From positions 3,251,588-3,315,587 of the forward strand of contig NZ_VTFT01000001.1 of assembly GCF_008244685.1 (NCBI RefSeq): a stretch of 64,000 nucleotides of DNA, given 5' to 3'. The position numbers and the translations under genes were made by a program. The notes beneath the pieces are model-generated. The model worked only from the letters and a program-made list of their open reading frames with translations, did not search any database and was not told the origin of the DNA. Within the stretch, counting starts at the first letter, position 1. Each line of letters opens with the position of its first letter. Shown piece after piece: positions 9,004 through 22,281 of the stretch. The DNA is from Luteimonas viscosa. GTDB lineage: Bacteria > Pseudomonadota > Gammaproteobacteria > Xanthomonadales > Xanthomonadaceae.

Positions 9004-9523
9004 GCTCCTGCGCGAGCGTCTCGCGCAGGAGCCTGAACAACTCCCGGAACGCGCGCGGCGGCTTGTCGCGGGCGCGTTCGTCGAGCGCGTTGCGCGCCAG
9101 TTGCCGCAACTGCTGGCGATCGGCCTGCGGGAATTCTTCCAGCAGTTCCGCCAGCGCCGCGTCGCCTTCGTCGAGCAGTCGCTCGCGCCAGCGTTCGGCG
9201 CGGTGCAGCAGCGCGGTCTCCTGCTTCGCCGCCTCGCCACCGGCGTCGAGCGCATCGCGGATCGCGTCGAGCACCTCGTCGTCCTCGCGCCGCATCTGCT
9301 TGGCCAGGAACGCCAGCTGGCGTTTGCGCGCGATGTGCGAGGTGATGCGCCGCGTTTCGGCGATGTGCGGCCGCAGGTGCTCGGGCAGCGGCAGTTTCGC
9401 CAGCCGGCCCGGTTCCAGTTCCGCGAGCTGCGTGGCCAGCGCCAGCACGTCCAGGGCCTCGCGGCGCTGTTGGCTGCGGCTGGGCGACAGGAACTCGCCC
9501 GTGTCTTCGTCCTTCCCTCTCAT
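8999..9523 (-). CDS. yjgA: DarP/YjgA (DUF615) ribosome-associated protein
   Basis: The product has 174 residues from ATG 9523 ([11 protein letters not shown]), or 180 from ATG 9541. I prefer the shorter form because the family in Xanthomonads begins this way and the longer start would sit on the pmbA start codon. DUF615 proteins (DarP) bind late 50S precursors and help assemble the subunit. The sequence shows the conserved [26 protein letters not shown] and [12 protein letters not shown] segments. The C-terminus ends inside the right arm of hairpin repeat B, which provides the stop. Confidence 0.85.
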   Translation of the reverse strand: MRGKDEDTGEFLSPSRSQQRREALDVLALATQLAELEPGRLAKLPLPEHLRPHIAETRRITSHIARKRQLAFLAKQMRREDDEVLDAIRDALDAGGEAAKQETALLHRAERWRERLLDEGDAALAELLEEFPQADRQQLRQLARNALDERARDKPPRAFRELFRLLRETLAQER

Positions 9524-9540
9524 CGCATCAGGATAAGCCA

Positions 9541-10914
9541 TTGAACAGCGTTGCCGTGCCCGCCACCGACGACAGCCTCGAACGCCTCGACCGCCTGCAG
9601 GCGCTGGCCGCGCGCCTGCTCGAGGCGTGCAGCGCGCAGGGTGCCGACCAGGCCGAGGTCTCGTGCTCCGAAGAACGCGGCCTGAGCGTGAACGTGCGCA
9701 TGGGCGAGGTCGAGACGGTCGAGGCGACCCGCGACCGCGGCATCGGCGTGACCGTCTACTTCGGCCGGCGCAAGGGCAGCGCCAGTACCGCCGACCTGCG
9801 CGATGCCAGCCTCGACGCCAGCGTGGCGCAGGCCTGCGCGATCGCGAAGTTCACCGAGGCCGATCCCGCGGCCGGGCTGGCCGATGCCGGACTGATGGCG
9901 CGTCCCGGTCCCGGTGGCTGGCCCGATTTCGACGACTGGCACCCGTGGGCGCTCGACGCGGACCGCGCGGTCGACCTTGCGCTCGCCTGCGAGGCGGCGG
10001 GCCGCGACGCCGACGCGCGCATCGCCAACTCCGATGGCGGCTCGGCCAGCAGCAGCGCGTCGCTGGGCGTGTACGCCAACTCGCACGGATTCGTCGGCGC
10101 CGAGCGCGACACCCACCACAGCATCGGCTGCGCACTGATCGCCGGCCAGGGCGACGACATGCAGCGCGATGGCTGGTACAGCTACGCGCTGGCGGAAGCC
10201 GACCTCGAATCGCCGGTCGCGATCGGGCGCCACGCCGCGCAGCGCACGGTGGCGCGACTGCAGCCCAGGCCGCTGGCGACCGGGACCTACCCGGTGCTGT
10301 TCAGCGCCGAGGTCGCGCGCTCGCTGGTCGGGCACCTGCTCGGCGCGGTCTCCGGTGGCGCGCTGTACCGGCGCGCGAGCTTCCTGCCCGACAGCGTGGG
10401 CACGCGGCTGTTCCCGGAATGGCTGTCGATCCGCGAGGATCCGTTCCTGCGACGCGGCCTGCGCTCGGCCGCCTGGGACAGCGAAGGCGTGGCCACGCGT
10501 GCGTCCTCGCTGGTCGAGGGCGGGGTGCTGCAGCGCTACGTGCTGGGCAGCTACTCGGCGCGCAAGCTCGGATTGCAGACCACGGGCAACGCCGGCGGCG
10601 TGCACAACCTGGAGCTCTCGCCGAACGCCGGCGGCTTCGACGAGATGGTGCGCGGCATGGGTCGCGGCCTGGTCGTCACCGAACTGATGGGGCAGGGCGT
10701 GAACCCGGTGACCGGCGACTATTCGCGCGGTGCCGCCGGCTTCTGGGTGGAAGATGGCGCGATCGCCCATGCGGTGGACGGGATCACCGTTGCAGGCAAC
10801 CTGCGTGCGATGTTCCTCGGCATCGAGGCCGTGGGTCGCGATGTCGACCCGCGTTCGCACATCCGCACCGGCTCGATCCTGGTCGGCGCGATGACGGTGG
10901 CCGGCGCCGATTGA
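9541..10914 (+). CDS. pmbA: Metalloprotease subunit PmbA (TldE)
   Basis: The 457-residue product is the TldE/PmbA partner of TldD in the heterodimeric protease. It lacks the HExxxH metal motif of TldD, as expected, but shares the fold ([10 protein letters not shown] start, [13 protein letters not shown], and a C-terminal [14 protein letters not shown]). The start is TTG 9541, supported by AGGA at 9530-9533 seven bases upstream. No ATG in frame would give a full-length protein. The gene is divergent from yjgA with almost no space, so their control regions overlap. Confidence 0.93.
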   Translation: MNSVAVPATDDSLERLDRLQALAARLLEACSAQGADQAEVSCSEERGLSVNVRMGEVETVEATRDRGIGVTVYFGRRKGSASTADLRDASLDASVAQACAIAKFTEADPAAGLADAGLMARPGPGGWPDFDDWHPWALDADRAVDLALACEAAGRDADARIANSDGGSASSSASLGVYANSHGFVGAERDTHHSIGCALIAGQGDDMQRDGWYSYALAEADLESPVAIGRHAAQRTVARLQPRPLATGTYPVLFSAEVARSLVGHLLGAVSGGALYRRASFLPDSVGTRLFPEWLSIREDPFLRRGLRSAAWDSEGVATRASSLVEGGVLQRYVLGSYSARKLGLQTTGNAGGVHNLELSPNAGGFDEMVRGMGRGLVVTELMGQGVNPVTGDYSRGAAGFWVEDGAIAHAVDGITVAGNLRAMFLGIEAVGRDVDPRSHIRTGSILVGAMTVAGAD

Positions 10915-10932
10915 CGGTATGCTAGGCCCGGC

Positions 10933-10955
10933 CGCGCGGCGGAGGGAGCCGCGCG
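10933..10955 (+). other. Hairpin in the leader of the DUF4870 gene
   Basis: CGCGCGGC at 10933-10940 and GCCGCGCG at 10948-10955 form a perfect 8-bp stem with a 7-nt loop. It lies 35 nt before the ATG and just after a TATGCT hexamer (10918-10923) that could be a -10 box. It has no T run, so a terminator for pmbA is unlikely; an mRNA leader structure fits better. Confidence 0.35.
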
Positions 10956-10989
10956 CGTAAACCGCGCTCCAACAACTTCGGGGAAACAC

Positions 10990-11349
10990 ATGAACGATTT
11001 CAATCCCATCCCGGGCGACACCGCGAGCCAGGACGACCGCACGGTCGCGATGCTGACGCACCTGTCGGGCATCATCCTCGGCTTCATCGTGCCCCTGGTG
11101 GTGTGGCTGATCAACAAGGACAAGACGGACAAGGGTTTCCTGATCAGCCAGTCCAAGGAAGCGCTGAACTTCCAGATCACGCTGCTGTTCGGCTACATCG
11201 TCGGCATCATCCTGTCGGTGATCCTGATCGGCGCGCTGCTGAACTTCCTGATCTGGATCGTCTGCATCATCTTCGCCATCATCGCCGGCCTCGCCGCCAA
11301 CAAGGGCGAGGACTACCGCTATCCGTTCGCGATCCGGCTGATCAAGTAA
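10990..11349 (+). CDS. DUF4870 membrane protein
   Basis: The 119-residue product has three hydrophobic segments (about residues 20-40, 60-85 and 85-105). It carries the DUF4870/Tic20-like signature: an N-terminal AMLTHLSGIILGFIVPLVVW helix, a QSKEALNFQI segment, and the end motif KGEDYRYPFAIRLIK. Proteins of this type are small bacterial inner-membrane proteins with no established function. A second member lies 276 bp downstream with the same closing motif, so the two are diverged paralogues. Confidence 0.85.
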   Translation: MNDFNPIPGDTASQDDRTVAMLTHLSGIILGFIVPLVVWLINKDKTDKGFLISQSKEALNFQITLLFGYIVGIILSVILIGALLNFLIWIVCIIFAIIAGLAANKGEDYRYPFAIRLIK

Positions 11350-11625
11350 CCGCGGTGTGTCCGGACCCGGATGCGGCCGACGCCCGTCCGGGTCCACCCT
11401 GCATCGCCTCGTGCGTTTTCCGATTGCGGCCTTTCCCGGCGCACGGCGGCTCCGGTCACGCGATCTCCCGCGCCGGCATCTCCACCACCGACCGGATGGG
11501 CCTGCCGGCGCCGGCCTGACCCGCGTGCTCGCGAAGCGGGTCGCTAGGGCATCAGTTGGGTTGAGTTCCCCGGGGGCGGGCGCATGATGGTTCTGCGCCG
11601 GACGGTTTCCGGCGGGAGCAGGACC

Positions 11626-12063
11626 ATGAATGCGATGCTGCATCGTGAGGACGCCAATCTCGCCGATCGCCAGTGGGCGGCCGGTGCCCACGTCACCGCG
11701 CTGGTACTGGCGCTGCTGACCAGCTGGACCGCCGGTTTCGCGGGCATGCTCGCGGCGGGCGCGGTCTACCTGCTCAAGCGCGACGATGCGCCGTTCGCCG
11801 CGCAGCACGCGCGCGAGGCGTTCAACTTCAACCTGAGCATGTTCCTGTACGCCTGCGGCATCTGCGCGGTCGGCTTCCTGCTGCTGGGCGCCACCGTGCT
11901 GACGCTCGGCATCGGCCTGATCGTCACCCTGCCGGCGGGCCTGATGCTGCTGGTGGCGATCGCCGCGCTCGCGGTGATGTGGCTGGTGTGCAGCATCGTC
12001 GCCGCGGTCAAGGCCTGGAACGGCGAGGACTACCGCTATCCGCTGACGCTGCGGCTGCTCTGA
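11626..12063 (+). CDS. DUF4870 membrane protein, second paralogue
   Basis: The 145-residue product belongs to the same family as the gene at 10990. It has AQHAREAFNFNLS in place of QSKEALNFQI, and GEDYRYPLTLRLL at the end. Three or four membrane segments are visible. I chose ATG 11626 because GGGAGCAGG precedes it at good spacing; an ATG at 11584 would add 14 unconserved residues. The gap 11350-11625 shows no gene. The gene is convergent with ispA. Confidence 0.82.
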   Translation: MNAMLHREDANLADRQWAAGAHVTALVLALLTSWTAGFAGMLAAGAVYLLKRDDAPFAAQHAREAFNFNLSMFLYACGICAVGFLLLGATVLTLGIGLIVTLPAGLMLLVAIAALAVMWLVCSIVAAVKAWNGEDYRYPLTLRLL

Positions 12064-12085
12064 TCCCGAGGCTCGGTCCGCCCGG

Positions 12086-13066
12086 CTAGTACGAACGCTC
12101 GATCGTCCGGCGCCCCAGTTCCGCCAGGGGCGCCGTGTCGCCGGGCAGCGCGGCGAGCGCATCGGTCATGCGCGCCGCAAGCTGGCGCAGGCGTTCGCGC
12201 GAGGCGTCCACGCCGATCAGGGCGGGGAAGGTGATCTTGTCCTGGGCGGCGTCCTTGCCGGCGGTCTTGCCGAGGGTGGCGCTGTCGGCTTCGACATCGA
12301 GCAGGTCGTCCCGGATCTGGAAGGCCAGGCCCAGCGCCTCGGCGAAATCGTCGAGCGCGCGCCGTGTCGGCGCCGCGGCGTCGGCGGTGATCGCGCCCAG
12401 GCGGATCGCTGCGCGCAGCAGCGCGCCGGTCTTCATCGCATGCAGGCGTTCGAGGAAGCCGAGCCGCCTGGACGGATCGTCGGCATTGCCTCCGGCGTCG
12501 GGCCGGGACGGATCGTGGCCGCCGGCATGTCGCGCGCGACCCGAGCCCGTGCCCGTCGCCGCGACATCCAGCGCCTGTCCGCCGCACATGCCGCGCGCGC
12601 CGGCCGCGTCGGCCAGTTCGGCCAGCAGGGCGACGCGCCGGGTGTCGTTCACGGGCGTGGCGGCCAGCACCGCGAAGGCCAGCGGCTGCAACGCGTCGCC
12701 GGCGAGGATCGCGGTGGCCTCGTCGAATGCCACGTGCACGGTCGGTTGGCCGCGGCGCAGCGCGTCGTCGTCCATCGCCGGCAGGTCGTCGTGCACCAGC
12801 GAATAGGCATGCACCAGCTCGACCGCCGCCGCCGGTCCGTCGAGCGTCTCCTCGCGCGCGCCGCAGGCATGGCCTGCCGCGTACACCAGCAGCGGCCGCA
12901 TGCGCTTGCCGCCGAGCAGGACCGCGTGGCGCATCGCGGCGAGCAGCCCCGGTTCGGTGCCGGCGACGCTGTCGAGCGCGGCCGCGAGCGCGGCATCGGC
13001 GCGCTTGCGCCAATCGTCCAGCTGGATTGCGATCGCCCCGGCGCGGGAAGGGTCAGCCGTCGCCAT
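12086..13066 (-). CDS. ispA: Farnesyl diphosphate synthase (polyprenyl synthetase)
   Basis: The 326-residue product condenses isopentenyl with dimethylallyl/geranyl diphosphate to farnesyl diphosphate, the precursor of the undecaprenyl and quinone chains. The first Asp-rich motif DDLPAMDDD is at residues 93-101 and the second (DDLLD) at 253-257. GGKRMRP and the [10 protein letters not shown] helix are also present. Compared with E. coli IspA there is an extra segment of about 30 residues (171-201) rich in Gly, Asp, Arg and Ser, containing DPSR twice. The gene overlaps xseB by 14 bp, as in the usual xseB-ispA pair. No dxs gene follows in this window. Confidence 0.93.
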   Translation of the reverse strand: MATADPSRAGAIAIQLDDWRKRADAALAAALDSVAGTEPGLLAAMRHAVLLGGKRMRPLLVYAAGHACGAREETLDGPAAAVELVHAYSLVHDDLPAMDDDALRRGQPTVHVAFDEATAILAGDALQPLAFAVLAATPVNDTRRVALLAELADAAGARGMCGGQALDVAATGTGSGRARHAGGHDPSRPDAGGNADDPSRRLGFLERLHAMKTGALLRAAIRLGAITADAAAPTRRALDDFAEALGLAFQIRDDLLDVEADSATLGKTAGKDAAQDKITFPALIGVDASRERLRQLAARMTDALAALPGDTAPLAELGRRTIERSY

Positions 13067-13316
13067 CGACCGCGCCCGGGAACGGCTCGGACCTGTCGGG
13101 AGCGTCGGGATCGGTGAGCAGGCGCACGCGCAGTTCCGCCTGTTCGAGCGCCTGCTGGCAGCGCCGGTAGAGTCCCACCCCGCGCTCGTAGGCGGCGAGG
13201 GATTCCTCCAGGCTCATCTCGCCGTGCTCCATCTTCTCGACCAGCTGCTCGAGCTGGTCCAGCGAAGTCTCGAAGTCGGCAACGGGCGAGGGATCGGCGG
13301 CGGGCTTCTTGGCCAT
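13053..13316 (-). CDS. xseB: Exodeoxyribonuclease VII small subunit
   Basis: The 87-residue product matches the family length of about 80. It has the typical helical pair: [20 protein letters not shown], then [15 protein letters not shown], then [12 protein letters not shown]. Exonuclease VII degrades single-stranded DNA from both ends, and several small subunits coil along each large subunit XseA. I chose ATG 13316 ([10 protein letters not shown]) over an ATG two codons earlier. It overlaps ispA and is likely co-transcribed with it. Confidence 0.92.
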   Translation of the reverse strand: MAKKPAADPSPVADFETSLDQLEQLVEKMEHGEMSLEESLAAYERGVGLYRRCQQALEQAELRVRLLTDPDAPDRSEPFPGAVDGDG

Positions 13317-13361
13317 GCGCAAAGTGTAAGCCAGTGCACGCCGCGCGGCGCATGCACGTGG

Positions 13362-14714
13362 TCACGCCTTGCTCGAGCCTGTCCAGACCAGGCGTCGGCC
13401 GCTCGCGCGCAGCCAGGCATCGAAACGTGCGGAATGGACGAGATCGGCGGCGGCCAGCAGGGTGCCGTCGCGGTCGGACAGCAGCGGCATGCGCGCACGG
13501 ATCCAGGGCGGTACGCCGAGATCCTGCAGCACGTGCTTGAGTGCGTGCGAGTGCCTGCGGCCCGGCAGGGTGATGCGTTCGCCGCCGGTGCGCGCGTGCG
13601 CGACGAAGGGCGGGGCGGGCGGGTCCGTGGTTGCGTTATCTCCCGGCATGGAGCTCGCAATGCGCGGCGACGCGGACGCCAGCACCAGTTCGCCTCCGCC
13701 CGGCCACGCCAGAGGAGCGGCGCCATCCCAGGGAATGCGGAGCGCGTCGGGCGCACCCGGCATCACCCGGCCGGCCCAGAGCAGGTCGCGCCAGCGGCGG
13801 ATGACCGCGCCGTGCCAGGCGAAGGCGGCCGCATCCGCCGGTGCCGGCGCGAGCAGCCGGCCCATCACCTGGGCGACGCCTTCCGCGGGCAGCGGCGGCA
13901 GCCCGTTCCCGTCCACCCAGCGGCGCAGCACGCGCGCCGTCCTCGCCGCGGGCAGGGCCGCGAGCGCCGTGACCCGCAGGCAGCACGGGTCCACGCAGCG
14001 CGCCGCCGCGAGCGCCTGCGCATCCGCCTCGCCCAGCAGCGTGGATGCCTCGCGCTGCAGGTCCGCGGCGCGGGCGAACGCGGCATCGGCGTGCGGCCAG
14101 CGCGCCTGCAGCGCCGGCATCACCTGCCGGCGCAGGAAATTGCGGTCGTGCGACTCGTCGCGGTTCGAGGGATCCTCGATCCAGTCCAGGGCATGCAGGC
14201 GCGCGTATTCATGCAGCGCCCGGCGCGGGAGATCGAGCAGCGGGCGCCACAGCCAGCCGCCGCCGAAGCGGCGCCATGCGCGCATCGAGGCCAGCCCGCC
14301 GACGCCCGAGGCGCGCAGCGCCCGCAGCAGGAAGGTTTCCGCCTGGTCGTCGCGGTGGTGCGCCAGTACCAGGATCCCGCCGCTGCCGAGGCCGGCGGCG
14401 AATGCCGCGTGGCGTGCGCGACGCGCTGCCGCCTCGAGGCCCTCGCCGCTGTCGTGGTCGACGCGCACGTGCACGATCTCGAGCGGCACCTCGAGCCGCG
14501 CGCACACCCGCGCGCAATGGGCGGCCCATGCATCGGCCCCGGCGTGCAGCCCGTGGTGGACGTGGATCGCGCTCAGGCCGTGCGCGCGCCAGGCGCGGTC
14601 GTGTGCCAGCCGGTGCAGCAGCGTGGTGGAATCGAGCCCGCCGCTGAAACCCACCAGCAGCGGGCCGTGGGCCGTGGCGGGAGCGTCCGCCGGCCACGCG
14701 AGCGCGAACGTCAT
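13362..14714 (-). CDS. tilS: tRNA(Ile)-lysidine synthetase
   Basis: The 450-residue product attaches lysine to C34 of the tRNA-Ile with anticodon CAU so that it reads AUA. The N-terminal PP-loop SGGLDST is at residues 24-30. The helper motif VLAHHRDDQAETFLLRALRGSG-like follows, and the specific NRDESHDRNFLRRQVMPAL segment leads into the central domain. The length fits a TilS with the C-terminal tRNA-binding part. It lies 39 bp upstream of xseB on the same strand. Confidence 0.93.
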   Translation of the reverse strand: MTFALAWPADAPATAHGPLLVGFSGGLDSTTLLHRLAHDRAWRAHGLSAIHVHHGLHAGADAWAAHCARVCARLEVPLEIVHVRVDHDSGEGLEAAARRARHAAFAAGLGSGGILVLAHHRDDQAETFLLRALRASGVGGLASMRAWRRFGGGWLWRPLLDLPRRALHEYARLHALDWIEDPSNRDESHDRNFLRRQVMPALQARWPHADAAFARAADLQREASTLLGEADAQALAAARCVDPCCLRVTALAALPAARTARVLRRWVDGNGLPPLPAEGVAQVMGRLLAPAPADAAAFAWHGAVIRRWRDLLWAGRVMPGAPDALRIPWDGAAPLAWPGGGELVLASASPRIASSMPGDNATTDPPAPPFVAHARTGGERITLPGRRHSHALKHVLQDLGVPPWIRARMPLLSDRDGTLLAAADLVHSARFDAWLRASGRRLVWTGSSKA

Positions 14715-14745
14715 GGCGACGACGCGTGGAATGGTGGCGCGGCAG

Positions 14746-15039
14746 TCACTCGGTCTCGATGCGGATGCCGCCGATCACGCCGGCCGCCAGGTTGTAGATC
14801 ACCGCCTGGATCAATCCGCCGATGAAGCCGGCGATGCCGTACAGGATCGGCAGCGCGATCAGGCCGACGATGCCGCCGCCGAGCGCCGCCAGTCCCCCGG
14901 ACTCGCCCTGGCTGCCGAGGATGCCCGCGAACAGGCTGCCGAACACCAGCATGAGCAGCCCCGCGAGCAGGCCGAACGCGGCGGCGATGATGCCGGTGAT
15001 CTTGCCCACCGAAAGCACGTCGAGCTTCTTGATGATCAT
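14746..15039 (-). CDS. Small glycine-rich membrane protein (DUF3566-like)
   Basis: The 97-residue product starts MIIKKLDVLSVGKITG. It has two long hydrophobic segments joined by a Gly/Ser loop (LGSQGESGGLAALGGG) and a final amphipathic part (YNLAAGVIGGIRIETE). This arrangement, a short basic start with LSVGKI and two helices, resembles small DUF3566-type membrane proteins. ATG 15039 is preceded by GGGGGAA at good spacing; a longer frame to 15108 is open but has no such site. Function unknown. Confidence 0.65.
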   Translation of the reverse strand: MIIKKLDVLSVGKITGIIAAAFGLLAGLLMLVFGSLFAGILGSQGESGGLAALGGGIVGLIALPILYGIAGFIGGLIQAVIYNLAAGVIGGIRIETE

Positions 15040-15213
15040 GGTCGGTTCCCCCGCAGGCCCGCCGGTTGCGGACAGGAAGGATTCTAGACCCGCAGCCCCT
15101 CGGGACATCGCCGATGCCCCGGGCGCAAGACCGCGGTCGCCATCGCAGGAGACGGTTCGTGCGACGCGGCCGGCGATGCATGTCGGACGTCCGCCGAGGC
15201 GAAGTGGCGCAGG

Positions 15214-15951
15214 CTACTTCAGGGCCCGCTTCGCCAGGTCGATCCACTCGCGCTGTTCGTTGCGGTAGTAGCGCGGCAGCGCATCGGCGCGCTTGAGGAT
15301 TTCCCGGAACAGGCGCTGCGCGCCGGCCTCGTCGCCTTCGCGACCGAGCAGCAGTGCGTAGCGGGCGCGCGCTTCCTCGCCGGGATATCCCTGCACCAGC
15401 GCCTCGTATTCGTGCCTGGCCGCTTCGATGTCGCCGGTCGCCTCGACCGCGCGCGCGTACAGCAGGTGTCCGTCGCTGGAGCGGAAGTCTGGATTGGCCG
15501 CGATCAGCGCTTCGAGCGTCGCCCGTGCCTCGGCCGGACGGTTCAGCCCGAACTGCGCCCGCGCCAGGCCGAGCATCAGGTGCGGGTCGGTCGCGTACAG
15601 GCCGTTGAGCGAGGCCTGGTAGAGCTCGGCGGCCCGCGCATGGTCGCCGTCCTGCAGGCTCTGCTCGGCCAGCATGCGGCGGTTCTCGAGCGTGTCGGCG
15701 AGATCGAGCCGTCGGCTGGCCTCGCGCCGGCCGCGGCCGGGATCCAGCGTGCGCTGCACGCCGCGCGCCAGGTTGCGCGCGGCGCGATGGTGGCGCATGC
15801 CGGGCAGCACCTCGGCGATCAGGTAGATCGCAACCGCGAGGTAGGAACCGATCAGCAGGATGAACACCCAGTACAGCGGCCGGCCGGTGCGCACCACGTG
15901 CACCGCGCAGCCGATCTGCAGCGCGATCGAGAGCAGCAGGACGGGACTCAT
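15214..15951 (-). CDS. Membrane-anchored TPR-like protein
   Basis: The 245-residue product has two hydrophobic helices near the N-terminus (about residues 1-18 and 26-48), then a basic stretch. A helical region of tetratricopeptide type follows, with units such as AEQSLQDGDHARAAELYQAS, LGLARAQFGLNRPAEARATLEALI, and LYARAVEATGDIEAARHEYEALV. Such proteins usually hold complexes at the cytoplasmic membrane. It lies 18 bp downstream of accA on the same strand, so it may be transcribed with it. No specific partner can be named. Confidence 0.75.
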   Translation of the reverse strand: MSPVLLLSIALQIGCAVHVVRTGRPLYWVFILLIGSYLAVAIYLIAEVLPGMRHHRAARNLARGVQRTLDPGRGRREASRRLDLADTLENRRMLAEQSLQDGDHARAAELYQASLNGLYATDPHLMLGLARAQFGLNRPAEARATLEALIAANPDFRSSDGHLLYARAVEATGDIEAARHEYEALVQGYPGEEARARYALLLGREGDEAGAQRLFREILKRADALPRYYRNEQREWIDLAKRALK

Positions 15952-15969
15952 CTGTCGCGGCGTCCCGGC

Positions 15970-16929
<960 letters not shown>

Positions 16930-17048
16930 GCCCGGGACTGCTGCGGGAAAGCGCGAAGTCTAGCCGACCCGACCTGCGGAGACCGTACCCGGGCGTCCGG
17001 ACGGCATAATCCGGCGGCCCCGCGGGGTGCGGCGAGCGACACGCGCGC

Positions 17049-20633
<3,585 letters not shown>

Positions 20634-20821
20634 CGTGGCCGGGTCGGTCAGGCCCCCAGCAGGGTAGGTGCCGCGGCGGGTCCGGACAAGGCTTGACAGT
20701 GCGGCGGCGGGCCCGGTCGCGGGCGGGGTGGCGGGGAGGGCGCCTCGTGCCGGCGATGGCGTGCTCCGGTCTCCCGGGCGCCCGCCTGGCGGTTTGCCTT
20801 CGCCCGGCGTTGCCGGCACTC

Positions 20822-20835
20822 TGATAGCGCTACCA
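20822..20835. promoter_or_regulatory. LacI-family operator upstream of the cellobionate operon
   Basis: TGATAGCGCTACCA is a 14-bp near-palindrome centred on AGCGCT, with the central CpG typical of LacI/GalR-family operators; one position breaks perfect symmetry. It lies 58 bp before the symporter start, within the divergent region between dnaE and the operon. No LacI-type regulator is encoded in this window, so the repressor must lie elsewhere. A TTGCCT at 20794 could be a -35 element, but no good -10 follows. Confidence 0.6.
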
Positions 20836-20892
20836 CGCCATGTCGGCGGAACGCCCCCGCAGACGGGGCGCGGGCAGCATCCGGGGAGGCGC

Positions 20893-22281
20893 ATGGGCAA
20901 CGATCAGGCCAGGAAGCGTGCGGGCGGCAGGCATGTCGGCGAGGTCCTGCCGCTGCGCGAAAAGGCCGGCTACGGGTTCGGCGACTTCGGCTTCAACCTG
21001 TACTGGGCGAACATCTCCGCCTTCCTGCTGATCTTCTACACCGACGTGATGGGCCTGGCCGCGGCCGCGGTCGGCACCATGATGCTGGTGACCAAGGTGG
21101 TCGACGCGATCACCGATCCGCTGGTGGGCGCGCTCGCCGACCGCACCCGCACGCGCTGGGGCCGGTTCCGCCCCTACCTGCTGTTCGGCGCGGTGCCGCT
21201 TGCGGTGTGCGGCGTGCTGACCTGGACCGTGCCCGACCTCGACCCGGACGGCAAGCTGCTGTGGGCCTATGCCACCTTCACCCTGATGATGCTGGCCTAC
21301 ACCGTGCTGGCGATGCCGTATTCGGCGCTGAGCGGGGTGATGACCGCCGACAGCCAGCAGCGCACCACCCTGATCAGCTTCCGCTTCATCGCCGCGTTCA
21401 CCGGGACCACGGTCGTGAACTGGCTGACGCTCGACCTGGTCGGCTGGCTGGGCCGCGGCGACGAGGCGCTGGGCTGGCAACTCACGCTCGGCCTGTACGG
21501 CGTGATCGCCGCCGCCACCTTCGCCACCGTGTTCCTGACCACGCGCGAGCGCATCTCGCCGCCGCCGCTGCAGCGCAGCGCGGTGAAGCAGGACGTGGCC
21601 GACCTGCTGCACAACCGCCCGTGGCTGGTGCTGTTCGTGCTCGCGCTGGTGATCATGGTGACGATCGTGATGCGCAGCGGTTCGCTGGTGTACTACATGA
21701 AGTACTACCTGGTGCGCCCGGAGCTCACCGGCACGTTCCTGGGCGTGTACTCGGTGGCGCTTGCGGTGGGCGCGGCGCTGACGCCGGTGATGACCCGCTA
21801 CGTCGACAAGCGCCGGCTGATGATGTGGCTGATGGCGGGCGTGGGCGTGCTGAGCTGCGCGATGTATTTCGTGCCGCCCGACGCGATCTGGCTGCTGTTC
21901 GGCATCAACACCGCGATCGGGCTGCTGCTGGGGCCGAAGTCGCCGCTGGCGTTCTCGATGTACGCCGACTGCGCCGACTACACCGAGTGGAAGACGGGGC
22001 GGCGCGCGACCGCGATGACGTTCGCCGCGGCCACGTTCTCGCAGAAGCTCGGCGGCGCGCTGGCGACGGCGGCGATCGCCTGGATGCTGGCGGCGCTGGG
22101 CTATGTCGCCAACGAGGCGCAGTCCGACGCATCGCAGCAGGGCATCGCGCTGCTGCTGACGGTGATTCCCGGCATCGTCGCGCTGCTCGCGGCCGGCGTG
22201 ATGCACTTCTATCCGCTCGACGATACCGCCCTCGAAAGCGTGCAGCGCGACCTGCGGGCGCGCCGGGACCAGGCCGCATGA
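20893..22281 (+). CDS. GPH family sugar (probably cellobionate):cation symporter
   Basis: The 462-residue product has about 12 membrane segments and the glycoside-pentoside-hexuronide (GPH/MelB-like) signature. It begins with [25 protein letters not shown] and has [27 protein letters not shown], then the characteristic [38 protein letters not shown] 20893 follows GGGGAGG at ideal spacing. Its stop overlaps the start of the GH94 gene by 4 nt (ATGA). GPH proteins import glycosides with Na+ or H+. The substrate is inferred from the two enzymes downstream, which would handle cellobionic acid. No binding-site proof is available here. Confidence 0.88.
   Translation: MGNDQARKRAGGRHVGEVLPLREKAGYGFGDFGFNLYWANISAFLLIFYTDVMGLAAAAVGTMMLVTKVVDAITDPLVGALADRTRTRWGRFRPYLLFGAVPLAVCGVLTWTVPDLDPDGKLLWAYATFTLMMLAYTVLAMPYSALSGVMTADSQQRTTLISFRFIAAFTGTTVVNWLTLDLVGWLGRGDEALGWQLTLGLYGVIAAATFATVFLTTRERISPPPLQRSAVKQDVADLLHNRPWLVLFVLALVIMVTIVMRSGSLVYYMKYYLVRPELTGTFLGVYSVALAVGAALTPVMTRYVDKRRLMMWLMAGVGVLSCAMYFVPPDAIWLLFGINTAIGLLLGPKSPLAFSMYADCADYTEWKTGRRATAMTFAAATFSQKLGGALATAAIAWMLAALGYVANEAQSDASQQGIALLLTVIPGIVALLAAGVMHFYPLDDTALESVQRDLRARRDQAA

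Noticed and set aside
9520..12162. Long minus-strand open frame (880 codons) antisense to pmbA and the DUF4870 genes
   Set aside because: Covers three unrelated plus-strand genes and has no domain; a GC artefact.
20693..20698. Perfect TTGACA as -35 for the cellobionate operon
   Set aside because: No -10-like hexamer at 15-19 bp; 200 bp from the start codon and upstream of the operator, so chance is likely.
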